Below are positions 39,087 to 48,945 of a stretch of DNA of 64,000 bases, piece by piece. This DNA comes from Ciona savignyi (Eukaryota > Chordata > Ascidiacea > Phlebobranchia > Cionidae), in NCBI GenBank assembly GCA_000149265.1, contig CH002714.1, forward strand, positions 383,659-447,658, written 5' to 3'. Positions within the stretch are counted from its first letter, which is position 1; every line of letters starts with the position of its first letter. Position numbers and translations under genes: made by a program. Below the pieces are notes generated by a model that saw only the letters and a list, made by a program, of their open reading frames with translations, searched no databases and was not told the origin of the DNA.

Positions 39087-39596
39087 TAATGACTATATAT
39101 AACTAAATTTAATCCCATAGTTTTATTGTTGGGAATCTCCCGCGTTTGCTGGGGTTTCACTAAAATGCGGAACTGTAGGGCGGGACAACACTTTCTTTTG
39201 CGGAACAACGGGGCGGGATAGCACACTATTCTGCGGGACAGTGGGAAAGGGGGCGAAGGAGTAATTTCGTCACTAACATGAGCGGGAGAGGGTAAGGAGA
39301 CTTCTAACAATGTGTTTTATATGTTGTATGGACTTTTCCACATTCACATTTTCATATCCAAGACCTCAAGATAACGGTACGAAGCTGGTTTTTATTTTAT
39401 GAACATGCTAATTTAGTTTAAGTGTGCTTACACCGACAATTGGGTTTTAAAGCAGGCAAAATAACGAATATTTCAGTAATACCTATCATGCATAAAATTT
39501 TACTGCATATGTAATGGTTAACCATTTTATCACATCAGCAGAACGTACAGCATTATTTAGTATATTTAAAAAAATTATACCTGGATTTACAAAACG

Positions 39597-40811
39597 GTGG
39601 ATTCTAAAGTAAAACCGTCATTGATTAGCAAGTCTAAGAACAAGATTTCGAAATGTGAAGTATGTGGAAAATGTTTTCAAAATCGTGATGTTTTGATGGT
39701 TCATTTGAGAACTCATACTGGAGAACGACCTTACACATGTGATATATGCAAGAAATCCTTCAAGCAAAAGATACACTTAGATACCCACACAAAATTTCAT
39801 TTTAATAATCGAGATTTTAAGTGTGGGCTCTGTGAAAAATCGTACAATATAAAATCCGATCTAAATATACATATGAAGACTCATGCTGGAGAGAGACCAT
39901 ATTCGTGTGATGTGTGTGAAAAAACATTTGTTCATGCCGCCGGATTGAATCTCCACAAGAAACTTCACACTACTGAAAGGCCATACAAATGCAGTTTGTG
40001 CGAAAAATCTTTTACAAGAAGTCATCATTTGCAAATACATCACTTGAGTCACACTGGTCAGATGCCTTATAAATGTGATGTGTGTGAGAAAACCTTCCGA
40101 CAAAGTAGCAATATGAGGTCGCACAAAGCAACTCACAACAAAGAAAAAACAAAAAAATGTGACATTTGTGGAAATATGTTTGCTACACAAAAAAATTTAA
40201 ATATTCATCGAAAAATTCATTCTGAACGGAGTAAAGTCAAATGCAATGTATGTGAAAAGTCATACAGCTCTGCTGCAGCCTTGAAAATACACCAACGTTC
40301 ACACAGTGGTGAGAGACCGTACAAATGTGAAGTTTGTCATCGAAGCTTTCGTGACGGTTCAGATCTCAAAAAACATAAAACAATTCATACTGGAGAGAAA
40401 CCTCACAAATGTGATGTATGTGAGAAATCATTCAGATCGGCTGGCTATTTAAGAGCACATCAACTGATCCACGGTGAAGAAAGGCTGTACAAATGTGATG
40501 TCTGTGAAAAGTCGTTCCGTCAGAAACCTGGTTTAAATTCGCACCGTAAAATTCATGATGGTGTGAAACCGTACAAGTGTGAAACATGTGGAAAATTATT
40601 TCGTACAAGTTCAGAGATGAAGAAACACGAAAGGATTCACACCAACGAGAAACCGTTTACATGCACCATTTGCGAACGTAGCTTTCTTCACTCTAATTCC
40701 CTAAAGCAACATGAACGAATTCACACCGGAGAGAAACCTTACAAATGTAACATTTGCGAGAGAATGTTTAATTGTCAAAGCAACATGACAAAACATCAAG
40801 CAAGGCATTAA
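39597..40811 (+). CDS. C2H2 zinc-finger protein with 14 tandem fingers
   Basis: Fourteen consecutive C2H2 fingers with Kruppel-type linkers (TGERPY, TGEKPH, TGEKPY), from CEVCGKCFQNRDVLMVHLRTH to CNICERMFNCQSNMTKHQARH, ending in TAA at 40809-40811. It is presumably a nuclear DNA-binding protein. The frame from 39597 opens with GTG (VDSKVKPS); there is no ATG between the upstream stop at 39567 and finger 1. The true start is therefore probably in an upstream exon, or the 5' end is damaged. No KRAB, SCAN or BTB domain is visible. An inverted partial copy lies 1.2 kb downstream. AT-rich 5' flank without a clear promoter. Confidence 0.85.
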   Translation: MDSKVKPSLISKSKNKISKCEVCGKCFQNRDVLMVHLRTHTGERPYTCDICKKSFKQKIHLDTHTKFHFNNRDFKCGLCEKSYNIKSDLNIHMKTHAGERPYSCDVCEKTFVHAAGLNLHKKLHTTERPYKCSLCEKSFTRSHHLQIHHLSHTGQMPYKCDVCEKTFRQSSNMRSHKATHNKEKTKKCDICGNMFATQKNLNIHRKIHSERSKVKCNVCEKSYSSAAALKIHQRSHSGERPYKCEVCHRSFRDGSDLKKHKTIHTGEKPHKCDVCEKSFRSAGYLRAHQLIHGEERLYKCDVCEKSFRQKPGLNSHRKIHDGVKPYKCETCGKLFRTSSEMKKHERIHTNEKPFTCTICERSFLHSNSLKQHERIHTGEKPYKCNICERMFNCQSNMTKHQARH

Positions 40812-41274
40812 TGACTGCAGATTGTGAAAAATGAATGATGTTAAACATTGTTATTTAATGATAAATGGTGAATGTTCAAAATCATCGAGAATAGACGGTG
40901 GCACATTATGTATGAATATGGATTCGTGTTTGTTTTAATGATCCTTTTTAGAATCAAAAAGTTTTGGTGGCTGCAAACTTAGAAATTGTTCCAGGGCTGT
41001 AATTGTGTGTATAATAAATCCAAATTGTACTAGGTTTACCAATCTTATAATTGACATTGAAATTAACCGATTTTCAATTCTCTTTTCTACTTCACAGCCG
41101 ATTTTTTTACTAATCTATCTCTTCGTCCTATTTAATCTCCTTTATGTCATTTTCTCAAATAACACAGTCTCATTAAACAAAAAAGGAAACTCTTATCATG
41201 CTTTACAGCTTCATACTTTATTAGTGATAACATATGCTGGCTCCAGACTGAGCGAGCAGACCGCTGATTAACAT
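40812..41274. other. 3' flank of the 14-finger gene
   Basis: The first 80 bases or so (to about 40890) reappear, inverted, next to the second zinc-finger copy (about 42005-42072), so they belong to the duplication. The rest has no recognised feature. Confidence 0.6.
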
Positions 41275-41530
41275 CCCCCGGTCGTTTCGAATCAGCGCCA
41301 AACGCTTATTGGCACATTCGGCTAATTTGCGGAACTGTAATCCTAACTAACATCTCCTGAACCCAGTGGATTAATGGGTTTTAAATTAAAGAAACTTGTC
41401 TATCATACACAACACACTGCAATAGCTCCGGTAACCCGACGGTGGGCACGAGGTGATCTGACGATTGCCTGTGTGTTAACCCCCTTGGTTTTCCCATTCA
41501 CGGGTTTAAACATTAATATCCTATCCTAAC
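41275..41530 (+). mobile_element. tRNA-headed SINE, copy 6
   Basis: Degraded head (CCCGGTCGTTTCGAATCAGC), then CCTGAACCCAGTGGATTAAT, CACACTGCAATAGCTCCGGT, AACCCGACGGTGGGCACGAG, GTGTGTTAACCCCCTTGG and the tail TTAATATCCTATCCTAAC. It lies in the spacer between the two inverted zinc-finger copies. Confidence 0.75.
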
Positions 41531-42072
41531 TTCTAAAATGCAAAGCGCATGATGAGTAACGAAACTCAAGCAAATCATAGAAATCGTAATAATTAGATTA
41601 AACAAGAGCTGGACTCCATTTACCCTGGCCACATTAAGCAGAGTATGTTGTTAACAAAATTAGGAATTCTTAATACAAGTTTTGCTGTGATATTTACAAT
41701 GCAAAAATGGTTATCTTGAGAAGTGCGAAATTAGCAGTGGGGTGAACACACGGTACCGAACAAATAAAATGTAATTATTTTTATTTCTTCTACCAAGCCA
41801 AGTTTGGCAAAACGTATGATGGGCTCGTTACTTGGGCCGTTGCTATATGTATCGGTCACACTAACCATTTGACCACACAATCGTACAATAAACTGTCATT
41901 AGGTATTGTATTATTTCCTTTTTAATGTCTCCTTCATTCATCAAAGAAAACAAAATGGGTTTAAAGTTGATCGGAATTTTCCACGTATTATCGTTGTGAT
42001 TATTATGAACAATCACCATTTATCATTAAATAACAATGTTCAACATCAATCATTTTTCATAATCTGCAGTCA

Positions 42073-42736
42073 TCAATGCCTTGCTTGATGTTTTGTCATG
42101 TTGCTTTGACAATTAAACATTCTCTCGCAAATGTTACATTTGTAAGGTTTCTCTCCGGTGTGAATTCGTTCATGTTGTTTTAGGGAGTTAGAGTGAAGAA
42201 AGCTACGTTCACAAATGGTACATGTAAACGGTTTCTCGTCGGTGTGAATCCTTTCGTGTTTCTTCATCTCTGAACTTGTACGAAATAATTTTCCCACATG
42301 TTTCACCACTTGTACGGTTTTACACCATCATGGATTTTTCGGTGCGAATTTAAACCAGGTTTCTGACGGAACGACTTTTCACAGACATCACATTTGTACA
42401 GCCTTTCTTTGCTGTGGGTCAGTTGATGTGCTTTTAAATCTCCTATCATTCTAAATGACTTTCCACAAACATCACATTTGTGAGGTTTCTCTCCAGTATG
42501 AATTGTTTTATGTTTTTTGAGGTGTGAACCGTCACGAAAGCTTCGATCACAAACTTCACATTTGTACGGCCTATCACCACTGTGTGAACGTTGGTGTATT
42601 TTCAAGGCAAGAGCAGAGCTGAATGACTTTTCACATACATTGCATTTGACTTTATTCCGTTCAAAATGAATTTTTCGATGTTTATTCAGATGTATTTGTG
42701 TAGCAAACATATTTTCACAAATGTCACATTTTATTG
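42073..42736 (-). pseudogene. Inverted partial copy of the 14-finger gene, frameshifted, truncated by the gap
   Basis: The minus strand encodes fingers matching 7-14 of the gene at 39597-40811, including the identical end NMTKHQARH and homologous 3' flank. The copy stops at the assembly gap. Near 42300 two extra G residues (TGGTGAAACATGTGGG where the other copy has TGTGAAACATGTGG) shift the frame and destroy the first cysteines of finger 12. Fingers 11, 13 and 14 are almost identical between copies, while fingers 7-10 differ at many residues (for example NMFATQIHLNKHRKIHFERN against NMFATQKNLNIHRKIHSERS). The break could be real or a consensus error near a contig end. If it is an error, this may be a functional paralogue whose 5' half is in the gap. 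Confidence 0.8.
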
Positions 42737-42836
42737 NNNNNNNNNNNNNNNNNNNNNNNNNNNNNNNNNNNNNNNNNNNNNNNNNNNNNNNNNNNNNNNN
42801 NNNNNNNNNNNNNNNNNNNNNNNNNNNNNNNNNNNN
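42737..42836. other. Assembly gap (100 N)
   Basis: Exactly 100 N, the conventional size for a gap of unknown length. It separates the truncated zinc-finger copy from a hAT element whose 8-base target duplication begins at the first called base. Confidence 0.95.
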
Positions 42837-42844
42837 AACTAGTG

Positions 42845-43403
42845 CAGTGGTTCCCAACCTGGGGGTCGCGACCCCCAAAGGGGTCGCAAAGCATGTTAAA
42901 GGGGGTCGCGAAGCTGTTGGCAATGTAAGAACAAGGGTAACTGTCAATAGGACTGGATGCTTCGGTACGCTCGTAGTATGTGCTCTATCCTGTGCATAAT
43001 TTTCCATTGAGACATTTCATTCGGATTGCTTTGTAGCACAATATTATTGCATCAGTATGCGTCCACTGTGATGTCATATCGTCCACTGTGATGTCATAAA
43101 CTATATGACCACTTGACTGTAAACGTGCAATAGCTGCAAATTGGAACTCTATTATAAGGGAAGTAGCTTAGTATATTACACAACAGAAATCAGTCAAGAC
43201 TTGGAATTGGTAAAGATAGTTAAGGGGAGGCTTAGCTGCAGACCTACAAGGTCAACGATCGCACTGATTTGTTAATAAATGCAAGTAAAACATTTTTGTG
43301 CTAACTTTCTAATTTTGCATTTAGGATAGAATATAAGTGTGGGTCACGGAATCTTCGAAAAATTTTAAGAGGGTCACCAAGACAAAAAGGTTGGGAACCA
43401 CTG
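42845..43403. mobile_element. 559-base hAT-type MITE, copy 2, with perfect target duplication
   Basis: Same termini as copy 1 (CAGTGGTTCCCAACC ... GGTTGGGAACCACTG). Flanked by AACTAGTG on both sides (42837-42844 and 43404-43411), a perfect 8-base hAT target duplication. Apparently identical to 32374-32932. Confidence 0.9.
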
Positions 43404-43654
43404 AACTAGTGTGTTTTTGTGTCACAATATGAAGGTCAACTACGGATCGACCACCACCACTAATGGAAATCACATTTACACTATAGGCCTACGCTGCATG
43501 ATTCTGAAAGCCACATCATATGGAACCACAGGTTATGAAACCCATTTGGTATACATTCTATAACGAGTGTATGTACCGGTCCTTTTTTCATTCTGTCTAA
43601 TTATGAGTTTCCTTCGGATTTCCGATGGGAACACATTTTGATTCTCTGTTTTTT

Positions 43655-44110
43655 GTCTGCTGGTGGCAGGCATGTCCGGTCGGCGGGTCATTGAGTACAA
43701 CGGGTTATCGAATCAGGCTGAAACTTTCAGTACTTTTAACTGGCATACCCATAGTTTGCCTCGACTTTTGATTTTGTCAAGGAGAAATTTTGCTATTGAG
43801 GAAATTTTAAAAAAGATGCCAATTTTTAGCATATTAGGCGTTATCTCCGGATTCGAAAAGAATATTTACTTTAAATTTTTAATAAATTTAATTACAACAC
43901 GAATTAGAAAAACATAACCAGAATTTTAATTACCCAGTGTATCTGGTAGATGCGTATGTCACAAACCTATCTTTAACCCTTTTTGGGGAAATCTCCATTT
44001 ATTAAATTCCACTAAAACTGGTGATCAGTCACAATTGCGCTTTATACATTACGGAATAAAATGTTCAATCGAGTTAAATCTTCTGGTGGTGTTAGCTAAT
44101 ATGGTTTGGA
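43655..44110 (+). repeat. Dispersed repeat family R, copy 3 (longest)
   Basis: CTGGTGGCAGGCATGTCCGG, GGGTTATCGAATCAGGCTGA, AACTTTCAGTACTTTTAACT, and later CTATCTTTAACCC, GGGGAAATCTCCATTTATTA, ACTGGTGATCAGTC and GTTAGCTAATATGG. It has an 84-codon open frame (43663-43917) starting GMSGRRVIEYNGLSNQAETF when read from the in-frame ATG. No known domain was recognised. Confidence 0.65.
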
Positions 44111-45250
44111 TCTATAATGGCAATTTCTAGGGTTATTGGGTCAGAGAATTCCCGAGAACCAAAGAATATGGCATACAAGCACGAATGCCGTTTTGCGAAT
44201 GTTCGGCACCGTTTATTCTATAACAGACGATGTTTCGAAACTGTTAAAATTATTCACTTTGAATTGCAAGGAAAGTTGTAATTGAAAAAATAAACTGAGA
44301 AAGGGCCAAAAGTACCCTACAAACCGCACCAAGGGAAATTTCTTTACTTACCACTGCAAATCAGTTAAGATATTAAATTCAAAACTTAAATTAGAAAACT
44401 TGGATATTAATTTTGGATTGCTAACTCGAAAACCCATTAGTATCTTTTTCTAGAAACAATCGCTATACACTTTGCAGAAGATATACCAAGGGTGATGAGG
44501 TAGGTAGCCATGAAAGCCGATCGTTTCTGCATTCAGAAAAATATAGGCTAGCGTACACTCAACATGGGTTTTTAAAAATACTGGTGTGTCACACACTCGG
44601 TAGTACTTTGGGAAGTTTTTGTCCGGTTACAAAATGTCGACCTGTCAAAATAAGGCGCGTTACAAATTACTCTACAATGAGGCAGACGTCATTTAAAATG
44701 ATGAAAATAAGCGATGCCTGGACTGCACCCACCCATAATTGCGTGTAAGCTTTCTGGTTCAGTTTAGATATAGTATTCAAAAATGCAATCCTGATTGGAT
44801 GATTCCCGATAACATCCATGTTTTCCTGAGCGACTGATCAGAATTCGGTTTCACTAATATTGAGCTCATATTTCAGCTTACATTCCTGAAGGTTTTAACC
44901 GGATATAATTTCATTTGTCCAAACACGCCAGCTATTTCAGTATTTCGGAATTATTAGGAATCAGCTGATGTTATGTGTAAAATGTAGGTCCATGCGCATT
45001 TAGACCATATGTTGACTAATATTTTGTAAAGGTTCCGCCCGATTAAAAAATATATATTTTTTCTCGAAGGGCGCGCAAAAAACGCATTTAATAATCATTT
45101 TCCCGCTCGGCATCTGAGTGCAATTTAAGGTTTGAGAACAGAACAATTCCCATTCTGATTTGCGTGAACGCCTGTTGTGGACCGGGTTTGTCGTTTTATG
45201 TTCCTGCCTCGCACAGTAGGATAGACGTGAGCTAATTGTGTTGTGCAGAC
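44111..45250. other. Upstream region of the ferritin-like gene
   Basis: No gene recognised. It should include the ferritin-like promoter. No hairpin with a CAGUGN loop (iron-responsive element) was found in the 130 bases before the ATG. Confidence 0.4.
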
Positions 45251-46598
45251 ATGTTTCCGAAGAATCTCGAAAACTTAGCGGGGACTTTTATTAACCTGAA
45301 ACTGCAGTGTTCGTATTTCTACATGGCTATGGTAGGTAACTGTGACTTACTTTTTTATCAGTGTATTTTGTATGAGCAACAAGCGGATGGTAATTTGTTG
45401 TAAAGTCTATGAATGTCAATCCAATAAAAAAATATCACTACAGACGTTAATGGTAAAAAAATAGGCCAGAAGAAAACAACGAAGATGCACAATTCGTCAC
45501 ACTTGAATATAATCTAGTTAAGACAGCGTCATAAGAGTGTACACTAAATTATATATATGTTATTTTACATGGGTAAACCGTTTGTAATGTTAGTCATGAT
45601 AAGCCTGCGTGCGACCGAAATTTTAGGAACTTTTAAGTTTTACCGCACTAGGCCAGTAAGAATAATAAAATCCATATCCGGTAAAAAAGTTTTACCGTAA
45701 ATTGACTAGAATCGAAGTAATCTCCGGTAAGGCCGGAAACAACAGTCAGTGTAAAACTAGTCATGCATTTTCTGCCATTTTACAGGCTTCACTGTGCCAC
45801 ACAGAAACACTGTGCTTGTTGAACTTGCAAACATTTTTCCAAGAGTTTTCGGTTAAACGGCGGGATCAGGCTAAATCTCTTATCGACTATTTAGCAAAAC
45901 GGGGAGCAAATTTCCAAACTTCGAATATAAAGGTACACGTGTTTCTTCTTACAACTCCACTAACCAACCGACTGTCTGCATGGAATTCCTAAACCTCCAC
46001 GCATGTCCGGCATTGCCTGGTCCCATTAGATAACTGGTTCTACTAAATTGAAGGGACGTGTAAATTATACACAACACACTGCAATAGCTACTGTAACCCG
46101 ACGGTGGGCGCGAGGTGATCTAAAGATTGCCCGTGTGTTAACCCCCTTGGTTTTCTAATTTACGGGGATAAACATGACTATTATCCTAACCTATTTCTTA
46201 GGAAACAAATACCAAGGATTCTCACAAATTTAACGCCACCACTTGTCTTCAACTATCTCTTAAAATGGAACAAGAAGTCGCATTTGAACTATTTAATCTT
46301 CGAGCCGCCTCTAAACTAGATGTAGACGTAAGTATAGGCTAAGTTTGATGCTGGAAACTAAAAAGTACGATGAACAGTAATATGAAAATTTAATCAAATG
46401 CCCGTGTTACTTTGCCCTGCTTTACTAAAATAAATACCCTGTTTATTTTTTCAGTTCTCCAAAGTGTTGGACGATTTGATCTCTGAGCAAACTGCATCGC
46501 TATTTAAATTACAACAACATCTACATTCCCTGCAATCAATGGCGGCCCATGCCAAGGATCAAGGACTTTCGGACTTTCTATTTGACCAAAGCCTTTAA
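45251..46598 (+). CDS. Divergent ferritin-like protein lacking most ferroxidase ligands
   Basis: Four exons, in frame: 45251-45331, 45786-45932, 46202-46327, 46455-46598; 165 residues. Ferritin four-helix-bundle landmarks align along the whole length: INLKLQCSYFYMAM (helix A), SVKRRDQAKSLIDYLAKRGA (helix B), SLKMEQEVAFELFNLR (helix C), LISEQTASLFKLQQHL (helix D) and the C-terminal LSDFLFDQSL. Compared with human H-chain numbering, E27 is K, E61 is K, E62 is R and H65 is Q, while Y34, E107 and Q141 persist. It is therefore probably unable to oxidise Fe(II) by itself, comparable to vertebrate L chain or to an assembly partner. No signal peptide is evident. A SINE sits in intron 2 right up to the exon 3 acceptor. 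AATAAA follows at 46614-46619. Confidence 0.85.
45985..46195 (+). mobile_element. tRNA-headed SINE, copy 7, in ferritin-like intron 2
   Basis: 5'-truncated copy from about CCATTAGATAACTGGTTC through TCTACTAAATTGAAGGGACG, CACACTGCAATAGCTACTGT, AACCCGACGGTGGGCGCGAG and GTGTTAACCCCCTTGG to the tail GGGGATAAACATGACTATTA / TCCTAACC. Its tail ends only about 10 bases before the AG acceptor at 46200-46201. Confidence 0.8.
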
Positions 46599-46613
46599 AA
46601 TTCTTTGTATACC

Positions 46614-46619
46614 AATAAA
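46614..46619 (+). terminator. Polyadenylation signal of the ferritin-like gene
   Basis: AATAAA 16 bases after the TAA. Confidence 0.55.
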
Positions 46620-47267
46620 ATTAAAACTTCGACGCAAAACTGCTAATAGAAAACGTTTTTTTTTTGTAGATTTGATAATTTGATTTAGGGTGGCAGCGAT
46701 AATTCTAGAATTTTAACGATCTTAAAAGAGACGTAAGGGAAGTTATATATGGTATTGATTGATGAGGCTTTACAAGGTGTATCTCTACTTTGCGATTGTT
46801 AAAAACCACAGTGTTATGGACAAATAGGATTCGGGGCACTTCGCACATGGACCAGTATAAACTTTCGGACATACTTTTATCAAAATATTTCCGCCATCTA
46901 TCCAGCATTGTCCTATTCTCGTGTTTTCTAAGCTTTTAGTTTTTTAGCTATATATTTGATGGTTGTATTTTGTTTACTTTGCTCGATCAAATATTTAAAC
47001 AGGCACCACCCAGACGGTGAATACTGAATAGTTCCGAATTATAGTTCGTCTTAAGCAACAGGTATATTGGAATTGGATGTGAAAAAAGTTTAATTTGCGA
47101 TGGTAAGGGGGTAGAGCCTGGTTTTTAAAGCTTTTCATTCACACTTTCATATGCTAGGAGGGATCAAATTGCAGGCAGACGTATAGGCAGATTCTAAATT
47201 TGTATAATACTATTCTATTCTTTACTTATAATACATTATTTCATGTAGTAAAACTTGAATAATAAAA
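46620..47267. other. Short spacer before the claudin-like gene
   Basis: No gene or repeat recognised. Probable promoter region of the downstream gene. Confidence 0.4.
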
Positions 47268-48945
47268 ATGACATCTGGTGATGATAACCGCTCAAAGCAT
47301 GGGATGGCCACTGGCTTTGCCATGGTTGGTCTGGCTTGCTACCTTGTGTGCATGACAGCTAAAGGCTGGTTATATACGTCAGTGAGTAGTTCTGGATTGT
47401 GGTCAGTTTGCGCCAGGCAATCGTGTGGGATAATCAGTAAGTGATTTTTAAGTATTTGCTGCCTATTTAAATTTTTCAAAATTTCGATATGTCGCTGGTT
47501 TCCAAAATTCAAACTTTTGGAATTTTTTTAGTAGAAAAAAGTTTATTCGTATCAGCTTTTACAGAGGTGTAGTTGATAATGGTCAGGCCTGATGGCAGCG
47601 CCGTTGGTCTAAAACTCTAAATACAGGGGAAAGGTGGAGGAATCGAAACGAACTGCTGGCAAGATAGTTGTTTTGAAGGTCAAGGCACTTAGCGTACATC
47701 GCCTGAACTCGGTGAAATAATGTGTTTTATTTAAACTAAGGAACCTACTGAATCATATACATATACAACACACTGCAACATCTCAATTTACTTAAAGATG
47801 GGCGACAATTGCTTCATATGCTAACGAACCAAAAATAGTTCTCTTTCGCGTTTTTCTGCTAACGGCATTAAAACATAAATATTCCATACCGCATTCTAAC
47901 CTGAAATCACCGCAAGTAACGAAACTAACTATATCTGTTTTATTAAAGGTTGGGAGGTTGACTCGTATGTTCCAGCTCGTGCACTCTTCATCGTATCCGG
48001 CATCTTCCAGGGATTTAAACTTTTCCTTACCATTGCATTTTGCGTAACAAAGAAATGGACTCCTTTGGCTATATTCTTTGGTATAGCGGATACAGCTGCT
48101 GGTATGTGTTACTAAGAGCAAACACCCTGCAGATGCGGGCAGCTTTATATCTATATTCAATACAGTATTATAGTGTATGCTGTATGATAATGCTGGTATA
48201 TGGTGGTTATATTGTCGATAACGAGAGGGTGGCATAACACGGAGTTGTTTCGTTTAAACCATTGATCGTCCCGATTCTGGTAATGTTCGACCATGAGCCA
48301 TTATGTTGCCTGGTATATACCGCACAGCACGTATGGGGCAGTGTAAAATATACCGTGTAATCAATTACAAATTTATTATTAGTTGCTTTAATCCACATTA
48401 ATGCCATATATCTAGGACTCCAAATTTGAACTAATTGATTAGCAAATATATTTTTTTGCTCAGCAGGAATCAAACAGTTATTTTACACTTGATTACAGCA
48501 TTGTGTCCCCGAAAAATAGGTCGTATTGACGACGGTTATATTTCAGGGCTAACGATGTTGGCTGGAACCATTTCGTTTACAGTTGAAATGGTGGCTCGAG
48601 TGAACCAGGGGTTGGCAGTGTTCGGCTATGCCTTCTACTTCGGCTGGTTTGGGTGGATTTTCTTTTTCATCGCTGGAATAATAAACCTCTCAGCTGGTTG
48701 TAGTAGAAAATCGGTTGGTAACTTTTATAAAATACTTGCCTGAAAGCACATTTATTGAATTGAGGTGAACCCCTCCCTTTTTGAGAAGTTATCATTCCGT
48801 TTATCGCTTCATTATGCGACGGCGTTACTCTTAAGCTAGGTGCGGTCCCATGGTGTACAATAGATCAAAGATATAGTATCGTGATCCACCCAGGCGAAAA
48901 AAACTGTTAAACCTATGTTCTTTTTTTCAGTACGAAGTTGTGTAA
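47268..48945 (+). CDS. Four-pass membrane protein of the claudin/PMP22 type
   Basis: Four exons, all in phase: 47268-47436, 47949-48101, 48547-48713, 48931-48945; 167 residues. TM1 (GMATGFAMVGLACYLVCMTA) is followed by a first extracellular loop with GW...SGLWSVC...C, fitting the W-GLW-C-C signature of the PMP22/claudin superfamily. TM2 (ALFIVSGIFQGFKLFLTIAF), TM3 (LAIFFGIADTAAGLTMLAGT) and TM4 (WFGWIFFFIAGIINLSAG) follow. The C-terminus is KSYEVV; the final exon codes only YEVV, and a terminal hydrophobic motif could bind PDZ domains as claudin tails do. Its length is nearer PMP22/EMP (about 160) than claudins (about 200 or more). A role in cell junctions or membrane organisation is inferred from family. 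Confidence 0.82.
47586..47885 (+). mobile_element. tRNA-headed SINE, copy 8, in claudin-like intron 1, heavily diverged
   Basis: GGCAGCGCCGTTGGTCTAAA (A-box region), CGAAACGAACTGCTGGCAAG, AAGGCACTTAGCGTACATCG, CTGAACTCGGTGAAATAATG, ATACAACACACTGCAACATC, and a tail resembling ACGGCATTAAAACATAAATA. The most decayed copy recognised. Confidence 0.6.

Noticed and set aside
42303-43007. 234-codon minus frame crossing the N gap
   Set aside because: It joins hAT element sequence to zinc fingers through 100 unknown bases; the fusion is an artefact of translating N.
45120-45250. Iron-responsive element upstream of the ferritin-like ATG
   Set aside because: CACAGTAGG is present but there is no CAGUGN loop with a paired stem and bulged C.
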